A stretch of 64,000 nucleotides of DNA, taken from positions 32,018 to 96,017 of the forward strand of contig JAISTW010000027.1 of the NCBI GenBank assembly GCA_031272405.1, read 5' to 3'. The notes below the pieces were generated by a model. It saw only the letters and a program-made list of their open reading frames with translations, was not told where the DNA came from and ran no database searches. A program made the position numbers and the translations under genes. The number at the start of each line of letters is the position of its first letter. The first letter of the stretch is position 1. This document shows, one piece after another, positions 37,801 through 46,141 of this stretch. The stretch is from Desulfovibrio sp. Its GTDB lineage: Bacteria > Desulfobacterota > Desulfovibrionia > Desulfovibrionales > Desulfovibrionaceae.

Positions 37801-40800
37801 ATCCAGGGCACCAACGACAAGCCCACGATTGACATGGCCAAAGATGTGGATGGCGTTCAAACATCAGCCAGCCTTGATTTCACTGAAGACAGCGGCACGT
37901 ATGTACAGGGCGGCCAGGTTTCCGCCACTGATCCTGACAGCGGGGAAACCGGGACTCTGAAATTCGGCTTTGAAACAACGGATGGCAGATACGTTACCAC
38001 GGCCTATCTGGACGACAACGGCGAAATTGTGGCGGAAAAGCCCTCTGACGGCAATTACTTCGGTACATTTACCATTGATCCGGCCAGCGGGAAGTACAGT
38101 TTTGAACTGAACAACGCCGCCAAATGCGTACAGGCCCTTGATGACGCCGACAATCCGTCCTACAACGTGTCAGTGGTGGTGCAGGACGTCAAAGGCGCTT
38201 ACGACACGGGTACCTTGACTGTAAACATACAAGGCAGCGAAGACCCGACCAGCATCATGGCGGAAGTGCTGGCCCCGGACAGAGCGCTGGTTGAAGCGGG
38301 CGTGAAGCCGCAGGAATACATTTCTCCGCGCACACCTGCCGATGACACGCGGTGGTACGATAGCCAGTACAAGAACGATACCGAAGGCGTCAAGGTGGCC
38401 AAGGGCTACATCGGCTCTACAGACATGGACGCCAGCGACAGTATTGACCTGAACTCCATTGCTCCCGGCGCCAAGTTGCACTACGTCATTACAGTCAACG
38501 GAGTCGACTACGACCTCAATGAGCTTTTCGCGACCGCGAGCGACAAGTACGACGGCGTAACGAGCCTTAATATTGATATGCCTCATGGTACCCTGCACAT
38601 CGTCGAAAATACGGACAACACAAACGCCAATGGCGTAGATGTTTCCGGCGCGCCCTTCAAGTACTACTATGAATTGAACAACGATGATCCCGAAGTGCAG
38701 CACCTCAACGCCAAGGAGACAATGCACGACCAGTTCACAGTCGCCGTGCACGAACAGGGGGCCGACGGCGAGTATCATCAGCTTGTGAACCCGGACGGCA
38801 AGGAAGTGTCCAACGAAGTCACCCTGACCATCATCGGCACCAACGACAGGCCCATTATCGACACCGACAGCGTGACCAAAAGCATGACGGAAGACGACAG
38901 CGGCATCATGGGCGGCCGCATTCTGGTCACGGACTATGAGCAGACCGGCGGAGACGTGAAAGAAGTAAGCGAAGGATTTTCCTTCACCGCGTTGCAGCCA
39001 AAACCCGGCGAGGTCATCGACAATAACAATGTGGATGAATCTCTGTTCGACCTGACCAGCGATACAAAGGGCGACATAAGCCGCGTATACGGCAAGTACG
39101 GCTACCTGAAATTGAACAGGGCGACGGGCGAGTATGAATATCACCGCACCGCAGACCTGCAGTACCTGAACGACGCGAGCTATGACAAGGACGGCAATCC
39201 CATTTTAGACGAGCATGGCAAGCCCGTTCCCGAAAGCGTGGAGGACGTCTTCTACGTCCGTGTGCAGGACAAGGACGGCGCGTATTCCGAAATCAAGCCC
39301 ATCGTCATCACCATCACAGGCAAGGACGACCCGGGCACGATACACGGCGGTAAAGCAACCCTGATTGAAAACGGCGTCACCGATGAGTCGGGTGAAGGAA
39401 CGCACCGCTTCCTCTACTATGACGGGAAGTCCTCTGATGGGCATGTCAATCTTGCCGATGATGAAAAAGACGGACATAACCATCCTCTTGATTTGGAGAA
39501 TGGGGGCAAACTGACGGGTCAACTCAGCGTAAAAGACATTGACACGTCCGACACCAAGGATCCCGACAGCCCCATTCAGATTCAGGATGACACGTTCAGG
39601 TTCAGCGGCGAGAACAAGGACTCAGTCACGTTGGTAATCGAGCCGGCAGCAGCCAAGGAAGAAGGAGCTGGCGAGATCACCTATGAACGTGAATATGATG
39701 CCGAAAATAATTTTGTAAAGGGCACGGTCGTTGTTTCCGGCTACGGAACAATTGAGATGGACAAAAACGGACACTATACGTTTACCCCGGAAACCAAGGC
39801 CGACGACAGCTTGTCCGACGCCATCAACAATCTCGCCCAGGGCGAGTCCGTGACAATCAAGGTTCCCGTGATCGCCACCGGACACGGCGCCAAGCATGAA
39901 GGCGAGGAGTCCGAGGAAGGCTTCCTGGAGATAACCATACAAGGCACGAACGACGCGCCCATTATAACAGCGGAGGCAACAGGCGACGACGGCATGAGCG
40001 TCAGCTATACGGACAAATATTACGTGAAGGATGCTGATGCTCCCGAAGACAAAAGAGCGGAGTTCGACATTAAGTATGAATTTGAAAACGCAGACGACAA
40101 AGGGCGGCTGCTGGTCATCGACAGCGACGACAAGCTGAGCTGGAACGCGGCGACCGGAGAAGGCAAGGTGGCGGCCACCGGCAACCTCAACGACAAGGCT
40201 ATCGTCAACGATGCGGACCACGGCGCGAAACTGAGTTTCTTCCTTGTCGATGACGAAAACAGTGCCGATGATAAAACCAGCGGCTACCTGGTGCGCAGCA
40301 TAGAGGGCAAATACGGCACTCTGGTCCTTCAGCCAGACGGTACCTATCAGTATGTTCTGGACAGGGACGGAGCAGCCTACAAAGAGTTTCTGGCTAGTGG
40401 GGCCACCGACATGAAGGATGTCTTTGACGTCTATGTGCGTGACGAGCACAACGCCGTGGCCGACAAGCCGATTCATCTGGCCTTCGATGTAGTCCAGCCC
40501 GATGGCGGCGGCAGCGGCGGCGGCAGTGGAGCCGTCAATGTCGATATCAATAAATTTACCAAAAACGCTGTGGTGGAAGACGGCAAGCAGTTCGCCACAG
40601 GGAGCATTGCGAAAAATCCGTCCGGTGCCAATGATCCGGGAATGTACCTGAAGACGGAGTCCGGCGAAGAAACGACGGCCATACGTGACGAGTACGGCAC
40701 AGTAACCCTGTTGCCCGACGGCACCTATACCTATACCCTGAACAACGACAACCCCTATGTGCAGACCCTCAAGGAAGGAGAAACGGTCACGCGGACCTAT

Positions 40801-43800
40801 ACGGTCACCAATGGCGAAACCGATGGAAAAAAACTCGTCATCACCATCACGGGCACGAACGATGCTCCATACTCCCTCACCGGCAGCAAGTCGTCCGGCC
40901 AGGAGACGTTACACCAGAACAATCCGTCAGATCCCGACGATCCAAGCACCGTTTCCTGGAATTCAACGTCAACCTCCGGCAGTTTCAAGGGCAGCGACAT
41001 AGACGGAACCTTTGGGAAAGACACGGAAAAGCGCGGCGAGGATGACCGTTTGACCCTGGCCGACGACAAGGGCAATGAGTTGCCGCCTGCAGGGGTGGAT
41101 TCAGACGGCAATACCTATTGGGTGTTGCATGGCGAGTACGGAACCTACACTATCACCAGGGAATCCGACAATGACGGCCAAACGGAGTTCACCTGGACGT
41201 ATGTGCTGGATAATCCAGCTAATCTTCCCGACTTCAACGACGACTATAACGACACGATCAGCGTCTATGTCAGCGACGGCCACGGCGGCAGCTACAAGCA
41301 AGATATCAGCGTGGAACTGACCGCGGACAACACGGATCCAAAGTTCACGACATCTTTTGCCTCCGAGGTAGTCACGGAAGACGCCAAAGCCGACAATGAC
41401 CCGAACACGGTGCTGACGGTGCGCGGCACGGTAGCTGGCACAGCCGAGGACAGCGACATCCATTTCGGCACCACAAACGAGCATGACACGTTGACATACA
41501 CAGTCTCCGGCGGCGGCGCGTACGGCACGTTGACCATGTCCCCCGACGGCTCATACACCTACACTCTGGACAACTACAACCCGCTTGTGCAGGATCTGGC
41601 GGCCGGTCAGCGTCTCAAGGAGACCTACACAGTCACGGTCAGCGACGGACACGGCGGCAAAGCCACACAGGAGCTGACGATATACGTCGACGGCGCGGAC
41701 GGCAAGCCGGTCATCAGCCTGTACGACCACGCGGGCGGCCAAGCCGGGGCCGGAGAGGCGCTCTACATCGCTGAAAAGGACGGCGCGGGGGCCGGGTACG
41801 CCGGATACACGGTCAGCGGCCAAGCAGCGGCCTATGACGAGGACGGCATGGACCAGGGCAATCTGCGCTTTTCTCTTGCCGGCGGTGTGGGTTCGTCAGA
41901 AACCTGCGAGATCAAATACACGATACCCACGTATGGGAGTGATCCCATCGAAAGCAATCCCGCTTACACGCCGCCGGCGGGGGGCACTGTCAACGGCGAC
42001 ACGACGACCATTTCAGGTGTCCCGGTGTCCTACTCCCAGGACGTGTATGCCGTGAAAAACGGCGACAAATGGGAAATGGTTTCCGCCGGCACGCCAAACG
42101 CCGTGAAGCTGGGCACCTTCGAGATAGACACGCGCAGCGGCGAGTACAAGTTCGTGGCCGACCCGGACAGCGTGGCTAGGCTGGCCGCCGGCGAAAAGGT
42201 GACCGTGAGCGCGGAAATCGTTGTGACAGACATGCACGGCAACAGCGACAGCGCTACGGTTTCCGTGAACATCATGGGCACCAACACCACGCCGACCATT
42301 GCCTTTACGGACGACAAGACGCCTCCGGATTATGACATTGTGCAAGGCGGCAACTACACGCTGACCGGCAGCTTCGTGGCCAGTGACGCGGACGGCGACG
42401 CCGTGAACGTCTACATCAAGTCCGCCGGCGGCGAATACGTGACGACCCTTGACGGAGAGTACGGCTCCCTGACGCTCAACAGCGACGGAACCTACACCTA
42501 CAAGCTGACGCACACCACCAAGGTGAAGCACCTTGCCGAAGGCGAGGCGGACAAGGACACGTTCATGGTCGTCGTGCGCGACCAGTACGGCGCGGAAAGG
42601 GAGGTTCCCCTCCACATAGACATCGTGGGCACCAACGACGCGCCGGAAATCACGGTCGGCAAGAACGACGAAACCGCAATCAGCGCCACAGAGGACGCCG
42701 CGGCATCCGGCACGCTCACCGTGAAGGATGTGGACAACAACGCCCAACTGACCTTCGCGGCCAAGCCGGGAAGCGTGGACGGTCAAGACTTTGCCGCAGG
42801 CGACTTCAGTGACCCTGACCCGGTTCAGGGAACAAACGGCTACGGCAGTCTGTCCCTGAGTTATAACCCCGATGGAACGCTGACCTGGACGTTCACGCCG
42901 AACCCCGACGCCGTCAACGCGCTGCCGGTGGACGGGCAGGTTCAGGAAACCTTCACCATAGCCGTCAAGGATGAACACGGCGCGACCACAACCCAAACCG
43001 TCACCGTCAACGTGACGAACGCAAACGACAAGCCGGTGGTGACGATTGACAAGGATACCGGTTCAGTCACCGTGACGGACGCCGACGCGCAGGACAGTCA
43101 CGCCCTGACCGGGATTGTGCTCAACGGAATCCAATACGCTGTTGAGAACAACTCCTGCGCTGTGCCCGGCGTCGGAACCTTCAACTTCACGCAGACGCAG
43201 ACGGGCTGGGAGTATGTGTTCACCCCTGCCGCCGACCTTTACCGGGCAGGCAGCGAAAACATCTTTGACCTCGGCCTTCGCGTCAGCGACGGTCATGCGG
43301 TGGTGGAGAGCGGTTTCCAGGTGACGGTCATCGGCAACAACGCGGCGCCCGTGGCCGGCGACGTGTCCGATGCGGAAATGTGGGGCCATCTGTCCGCGAC
43401 ATCCGGTCTGGACGCGGGAGACACGGCGCACTACGAAGTGGTCAATTCCGAGGGCCAGCACGGCACGCTGCAGGTTGACGGGAGCACGGGCGAATACACC
43501 TATGCCCTGGACACATCCGAGGCGCATCTGGCGGAACTGAACGAACTGCTCAGGGATTCCGGCAACGACAGCATAACCGATTCCTTCAACTTCACGGTGA
43601 CCGACGGCAAGGAGGCCGGCCCGCTCGACCCCGACCAGACCGGCAAGCTCGACATAACCGTCAAGGCGGAAGCGGACGAGGGCGATGTCCTCAAAATTGT
43701 CCTGGATACCGAGGGCGGCAACCTGTACCTTGGCGGGGACGGCAACGACACCATCCTCGGCGGGGCGGGCGACGACGTCCTCTACGGCGGGGCGGGCAAC

Positions 43801-44253
43801 GACTTCCTGGACGGAGGCGGCAGCAGCTACGACGCCGTGACCAACCCCGAGGGCGGCAACCGGCTCTACGGCGGAGAGGGCAACAACGTCTTCGTGTTCC
43901 ACGCCGGGGACGAAATCAACGGCGGGGACGGACTGGACGTGCTCCTGACGACGGAACTCGGCAGCATGGACGAACTGCTCAGCAACACGAGCTCTGTGGA
44001 AGTGGTCATCAGCGGAGACGCCGTCTCAAGCCTGACCAACATGGACGCGCTTGCGGAAAAGGGCATCAGCTTTGACGGCAACGGCAAACTCGTCCTGACC
44101 AGCTCTGAGCAGAACAAATGGTCCTCGGACGATGGCGGCAAGACCTTCCACAACGAAGACAACAGCTTGACCGTCAACCTGAGCGGCGGCGCGGAAGTTG
44201 ACGAGGCGACCCTCGCCAGTCAGGAGATCGTGATCAAAACAAGCAACGGATAA
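34828..44253 (+). CDS. Giant VCBS/RTX-repeat type I-secreted adhesin (LapA/BapA-like), 3141 aa
   Basis: About 16 repeat boundaries of GTNDxP type ('IQGTNDAPIIT', 'IVGTNDAPEIT'), RTX nonapeptides 'GGDGNDTILGGAGDDVLYGGAGNDFLDGGG', N-terminal retention-module-like domain with 'SPAAGPGG', SD 'AAAGGAG' upstream. Confidence 0.9.
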   Translation: MADTTNQVSSQRTLTNISLVKPGADQQVVVPAQPEGRLVLDFPADQATLERPEGSDSLFFRFADGSSIELRDFYTSYSKDNMPEFEVEGQTIAGADFFSAFGEDLSPAAGPGGATGGNRYRTWDNMNLADGIDHLNDLDWGMELGGQQPEPREEQGYVAPHGSVALAWTNAWQDGANTGTDGPDGPGGRPLATVNGGVFTLHEAGLEHGTRHVDGPITASSALHVDTNNAEFTGLTINGTFYSLDQLAAGVTIARNLDGDDDNDVTVVFRLDPADNHLVHVSVTLDNTVTHGEPGTSFNDIFPDGLSIVANAVDAYGALDTDSVNLVINVVDDAPIADDDKRVFTVENDNVDDPDHYGDNVQRTIQGNVKDGKPGSDDEDTSYDDDQFTEDQSGADLYRDNPVEWRTEGVSNLKPDGTAPNGDPQFQVMDGDRVVGTLTLDSDGKYTFVSDPSYEPNRDGYTVKIPYSVYDRDGDSDDATLTLTIQNVNDRPVFVAETDPDPETPGNPNIPGDPGYPTDHDGDPDKPDLVIADSLTFKESGVYAKDEREEDEGHYLNDGSDGRPDENAPVDAVTKDSGSIHATDADAGDELTYGIFVEGESAPNNGLFYVGLDGKLTAVEPDDYYGTIVVHDDGSYDFELHEGPTVDKLYEGEIKDLYIPVVVKDDSGAVNDTGLAEIRITIEGTNDQPKISVSWDSDTDENNIAHIVERGADNQNAENMITGTAKATDVDSDGNDQRFGFVIDGKVYQDAYVNADNQLVPGAPVGGNYYGAYHIDPVSGEYSFKVNNEADCVQKLNPNVEGKEYQNMPSVTVVVEDKHGAYDKVDINVRIDGTNDAPKITGGLAATVKEEGVWAKGGPAAVGEFLRPVENENVDRNGDGFSDDGDHLPIHMVSGKIDVDDVDDKSLTLTLTGAEDGTYPGTDEPCMVVKGTYGSLYLKKEDDSDSYTYTYVLDEDKAQSFTEGQMVPEQSFPITVRDGHGGETHSEIKITIQGTNDKPTIDMAKDVDGVQTSASLDFTEDSGTYVQGGQVSATDPDSGETGTLKFGFETTDGRYVTTAYLDDNGEIVAEKPSDGNYFGTFTIDPASGKYSFELNNAAKCVQALDDADNPSYNVSVVVQDVKGAYDTGTLTVNIQGSEDPTSIMAEVLAPDRALVEAGVKPQEYISPRTPADDTRWYDSQYKNDTEGVKVAKGYIGSTDMDASDSIDLNSIAPGAKLHYVITVNGVDYDLNELFATASDKYDGVTSLNIDMPHGTLHIVENTDNTNANGVDVSGAPFKYYYELNNDDPEVQHLNAKETMHDQFTVAVHEQGADGEYHQLVNPDGKEVSNEVTLTIIGTNDRPIIDTDSVTKSMTEDDSGIMGGRILVTDYEQTGGDVKEVSEGFSFTALQPKPGEVIDNNNVDESLFDLTSDTKGDISRVYGKYGYLKLNRATGEYEYHRTADLQYLNDASYDKDGNPILDEHGKPVPESVEDVFYVRVQDKDGAYSEIKPIVITITGKDDPGTIHGGKATLIENGVTDESGEGTHRFLYYDGKSSDGHVNLADDEKDGHNHPLDLENGGKLTGQLSVKDIDTSDTKDPDSPIQIQDDTFRFSGENKDSVTLVIEPAAAKEEGAGEITYEREYDAENNFVKGTVVVSGYGTIEMDKNGHYTFTPETKADDSLSDAINNLAQGESVTIKVPVIATGHGAKHEGEESEEGFLEITIQGTNDAPIITAEATGDDGMSVSYTDKYYVKDADAPEDKRAEFDIKYEFENADDKGRLLVIDSDDKLSWNAATGEGKVAATGNLNDKAIVNDADHGAKLSFFLVDDENSADDKTSGYLVRSIEGKYGTLVLQPDGTYQYVLDRDGAAYKEFLASGATDMKDVFDVYVRDEHNAVADKPIHLAFDVVQPDGGGSGGGSGAVNVDINKFTKNAVVEDGKQFATGSIAKNPSGANDPGMYLKTESGEETTAIRDEYGTVTLLPDGTYTYTLNNDNPYVQTLKEGETVTRTYTVTNGETDGKKLVITITGTNDAPYSLTGSKSSGQETLHQNNPSDPDDPSTVSWNSTSTSGSFKGSDIDGTFGKDTEKRGEDDRLTLADDKGNELPPAGVDSDGNTYWVLHGEYGTYTITRESDNDGQTEFTWTYVLDNPANLPDFNDDYNDTISVYVSDGHGGSYKQDISVELTADNTDPKFTTSFASEVVTEDAKADNDPNTVLTVRGTVAGTAEDSDIHFGTTNEHDTLTYTVSGGGAYGTLTMSPDGSYTYTLDNYNPLVQDLAAGQRLKETYTVTVSDGHGGKATQELTIYVDGADGKPVISLYDHAGGQAGAGEALYIAEKDGAGAGYAGYTVSGQAAAYDEDGMDQGNLRFSLAGGVGSSETCEIKYTIPTYGSDPIESNPAYTPPAGGTVNGDTTTISGVPVSYSQDVYAVKNGDKWEMVSAGTPNAVKLGTFEIDTRSGEYKFVADPDSVARLAAGEKVTVSAEIVVTDMHGNSDSATVSVNIMGTNTTPTIAFTDDKTPPDYDIVQGGNYTLTGSFVASDADGDAVNVYIKSAGGEYVTTLDGEYGSLTLNSDGTYTYKLTHTTKVKHLAEGEADKDTFMVVVRDQYGAEREVPLHIDIVGTNDAPEITVGKNDETAISATEDAAASGTLTVKDVDNNAQLTFAAKPGSVDGQDFAAGDFSDPDPVQGTNGYGSLSLSYNPDGTLTWTFTPNPDAVNALPVDGQVQETFTIAVKDEHGATTTQTVTVNVTNANDKPVVTIDKDTGSVTVTDADAQDSHALTGIVLNGIQYAVENNSCAVPGVGTFNFTQTQTGWEYVFTPAADLYRAGSENIFDLGLRVSDGHAVVESGFQVTVIGNNAAPVAGDVSDAEMWGHLSATSGLDAGDTAHYEVVNSEGQHGTLQVDGSTGEYTYALDTSEAHLAELNELLRDSGNDSITDSFNFTVTDGKEAGPLDPDQTGKLDITVKAEADEGDVLKIVLDTEGGNLYLGGDGNDTILGGAGDDVLYGGAGNDFLDGGGSSYDAVTNPEGGNRLYGGEGNNVFVFHAGDEINGGDGLDVLLTTELGSMDELLSNTSSVEVVISGDAVSSLTNMDALAEKGISFDGNGKLVLTSSEQNKWSSDDGGKTFHNEDNSLTVNLSGGAEVDEATLASQEIVIKTSNG

Positions 44254-44274
44254 CACCCGTTGTTCCCAAAAAAA

Positions 44275-44321
44275 GGCCCGCGCTCTCCGGCGTCAATGCC
44301 GGGGGCGCGGGCCCTGTTTTT
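44275..44321 (+). terminator. Bidirectional Rho-independent terminator between convergent genes
   Basis: GGCCCGCGC...GCGCGGGCC stem with A-tract on the left and T-tract on the right. Confidence 0.88.
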
Positions 44322-44339
44322 ATGCGGCCGTACAGCGGC

Positions 44340-44969
44340 TCAAACCGTCAAATTGATGCCGGACAGCAGAGAAAGCCCCTGGTCCGAATACGTGCCGAAG
44401 GTCGAGCTGCTCTCCTCCAGGCCGGCCCACCAGGCCGACAGGCTTTCAATTTCAATGCGCCTGCGCATTTCGGACGGGGAGAGCGACAGCGCCTCGCGGG
44501 CCGCGTCAATGCCGTTCAGCGCTTCGATCTGCTGAAATTTTTTGACCAGCTCCGGGTTGTTGTCGAAAAAATTCTGGATTTTTTCCAGGTCCCCGCAGTC
44601 GCCGGCAACGGTCAATGTGCCGTCGTCGTTGGCCTGCAGGGTGAACTTCAGGGACTGCGCATCGCTGACGCCCAGGGCCGTCAAACCGTCCTTGACGCTC
44701 TGGTTGAATTCGGAAAGCAGGGTGTCCCGGTATTTGGTGATCTGGCTGAACGTGACCCTGCTGTCCGAGGCAAGCCCCATGGCCTCCATGGCGTATTTGG
44801 TCAGCTCCACCATGCCGGCGACCTGGTCCGTCATGCTGGTGCCGTTGGCGTAAACGCTCTGGGCCGCGGCGGCCGCGCTTTTTGTTCCCTGCTCCCCACT
44901 GCCGGAAAGCTGGCCGTTTTGCCACTGCAGCAACACGCTGGAAGAAGTGCTTATTTCTGAAACGCTCAT
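44340..44969 (-). CDS. Hypothetical protein
   Basis: 'MSVSEISTSSSVLLQWQNGQLSGSGEQGTKSAAAAAQSVYANGTSMTDQVAGMVELTKYAMEAMG...'; ends at the terminator; no family recognised. Confidence 0.65.
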   Translation of the reverse strand: MSVSEISTSSSVLLQWQNGQLSGSGEQGTKSAAAAAQSVYANGTSMTDQVAGMVELTKYAMEAMGLASDSRVTFSQITKYRDTLLSEFNQSVKDGLTALGVSDAQSLKFTLQANDDGTLTVAGDCGDLEKIQNFFDNNPELVKKFQQIEALNGIDAAREALSLSPSEMRRRIEIESLSAWWAGLEESSSTFGTYSDQGLSLLSGINLTV

Positions 44970-45151
44970 AACGTGCCTCCCCTGGTTTGCACACAAAAAC
45001 ATGCAAATATCAGGCCATTGCGTTGTAGAGCAATTTTTTGGAGCGATTTTCAACGGCAAATCGCCGTGAGGCCTTGAAGACAAAAACGCGCGCATTTCCG
45101 GGGGCTTGTCCGCCACTGGACAGAAAGCCTGAAATAGTTTACAGGCTGTGC

Positions 45152-46141
45152 ATGGCAAAGCGTTTTTCCCCACAGGAGACGGTTGAGTTTGACAACCCCT
45201 CGCTTGCCAATCATCTTTTCGGCCCCCACAACGCAAATCTGGACATTCTGGCCGCGGTGAGCGGCGCGAAAATCGGCAGCCGGGGAACCAGCGTTTTTGT
45301 CGAAAGCGAGAATCCCGATGTCAGACGCACGCTGTGCGGCGTCTTCATCCAGCTGTACGACCTGCTGCGCGGCGGGGTGGAGCTGGACAGGCAGGACATC
45401 GCGCGCTGTTACGAAATGCTGAAGGCCGATCCCTTCCTGAACATCGCCGACGTGTTCCGCGACGCGGTATTTGTGCGGACGGCGCGCAAAACCGTGACGG
45501 CCCGCAATGTGGCCCAGAAAACCTATCTTGAATTGCTGGAGCGCTATGAGCTTGTCTTTGCCGTGGGGCCGGCGGGCACGGGGAAAACATACCTCGCCGT
45601 GGCCATGGCCCTGACCATGCTGCAGCAGCACCGCGTCAAACGCATCGTGCTCACGCGCCCGGCCGTCGAGGCCGGGGAGCGCCTCGGTTTTCTGCCCGGG
45701 GATCTGGCGGAAAAGGTCAACCCGTACCTGCGTCCGCTCTACGACGCCCTGCACGACATGATGCCCCAGCAAAAGGTCGCCGCCATGCTGGAGGAAGGAA
45801 CCATCGAGGTGGCCCCCCTGGCCTTCATGCGCGGGCGCACCCTCAACAACGCCTTTGTCATTCTGGACGAGGCCCAGAACACGACCCAGGAACAGATGAA
45901 GATGTTTCTGACCCGGATGGGCTTCGGGGCCCGCATGGTGGTCACCGGGGACATAACGCAGATAGACCTGCCCCCCCTGCCCGGCAGCCGGGGAGTCCGA
46001 TCCGGTCTGGTAGGGGCCCTTGACATCCTGCACGGCATACCCGGCCTTGCCGTTCACCGTTTCAGCGAGGGCGACATAGTTCGCCATCCCCTGGTAGGAG
46101 CCATCGCGAACGCCTATGATACTGCGGAAAAAAACGGATAA
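45152..46141 (+). CDS. PhoH-like ATPase (YbeZ)
   Basis: 'FAVGPAGTGKTYLAVAMAL', 'LTRPAVEAGERLGFLPGDLAEKVNPYLRPLYDALHDMM', 'VILDEAQNTTQEQMKMFLTRMGFGARMVVTGDITQIDLP'. Confidence 0.95.
   Translation: MAKRFSPQETVEFDNPSLANHLFGPHNANLDILAAVSGAKIGSRGTSVFVESENPDVRRTLCGVFIQLYDLLRGGVELDRQDIARCYEMLKADPFLNIADVFRDAVFVRTARKTVTARNVAQKTYLELLERYELVFAVGPAGTGKTYLAVAMALTMLQQHRVKRIVLTRPAVEAGERLGFLPGDLAEKVNPYLRPLYDALHDMMPQQKVAAMLEEGTIEVAPLAFMRGRTLNNAFVILDEAQNTTQEQMKMFLTRMGFGARMVVTGDITQIDLPPLPGSRGVRSGLVGALDILHGIPGLAVHRFSEGDIVRHPLVGAIANAYDTAEKNG

Noticed and set aside
36000-44000. CRISPR array or tandem DNA repeat in the adhesin
   Set aside because: Repeats are protein-level VCBS units diverged at DNA level; no short regularly spaced identical DNA repeats anywhere in the window.
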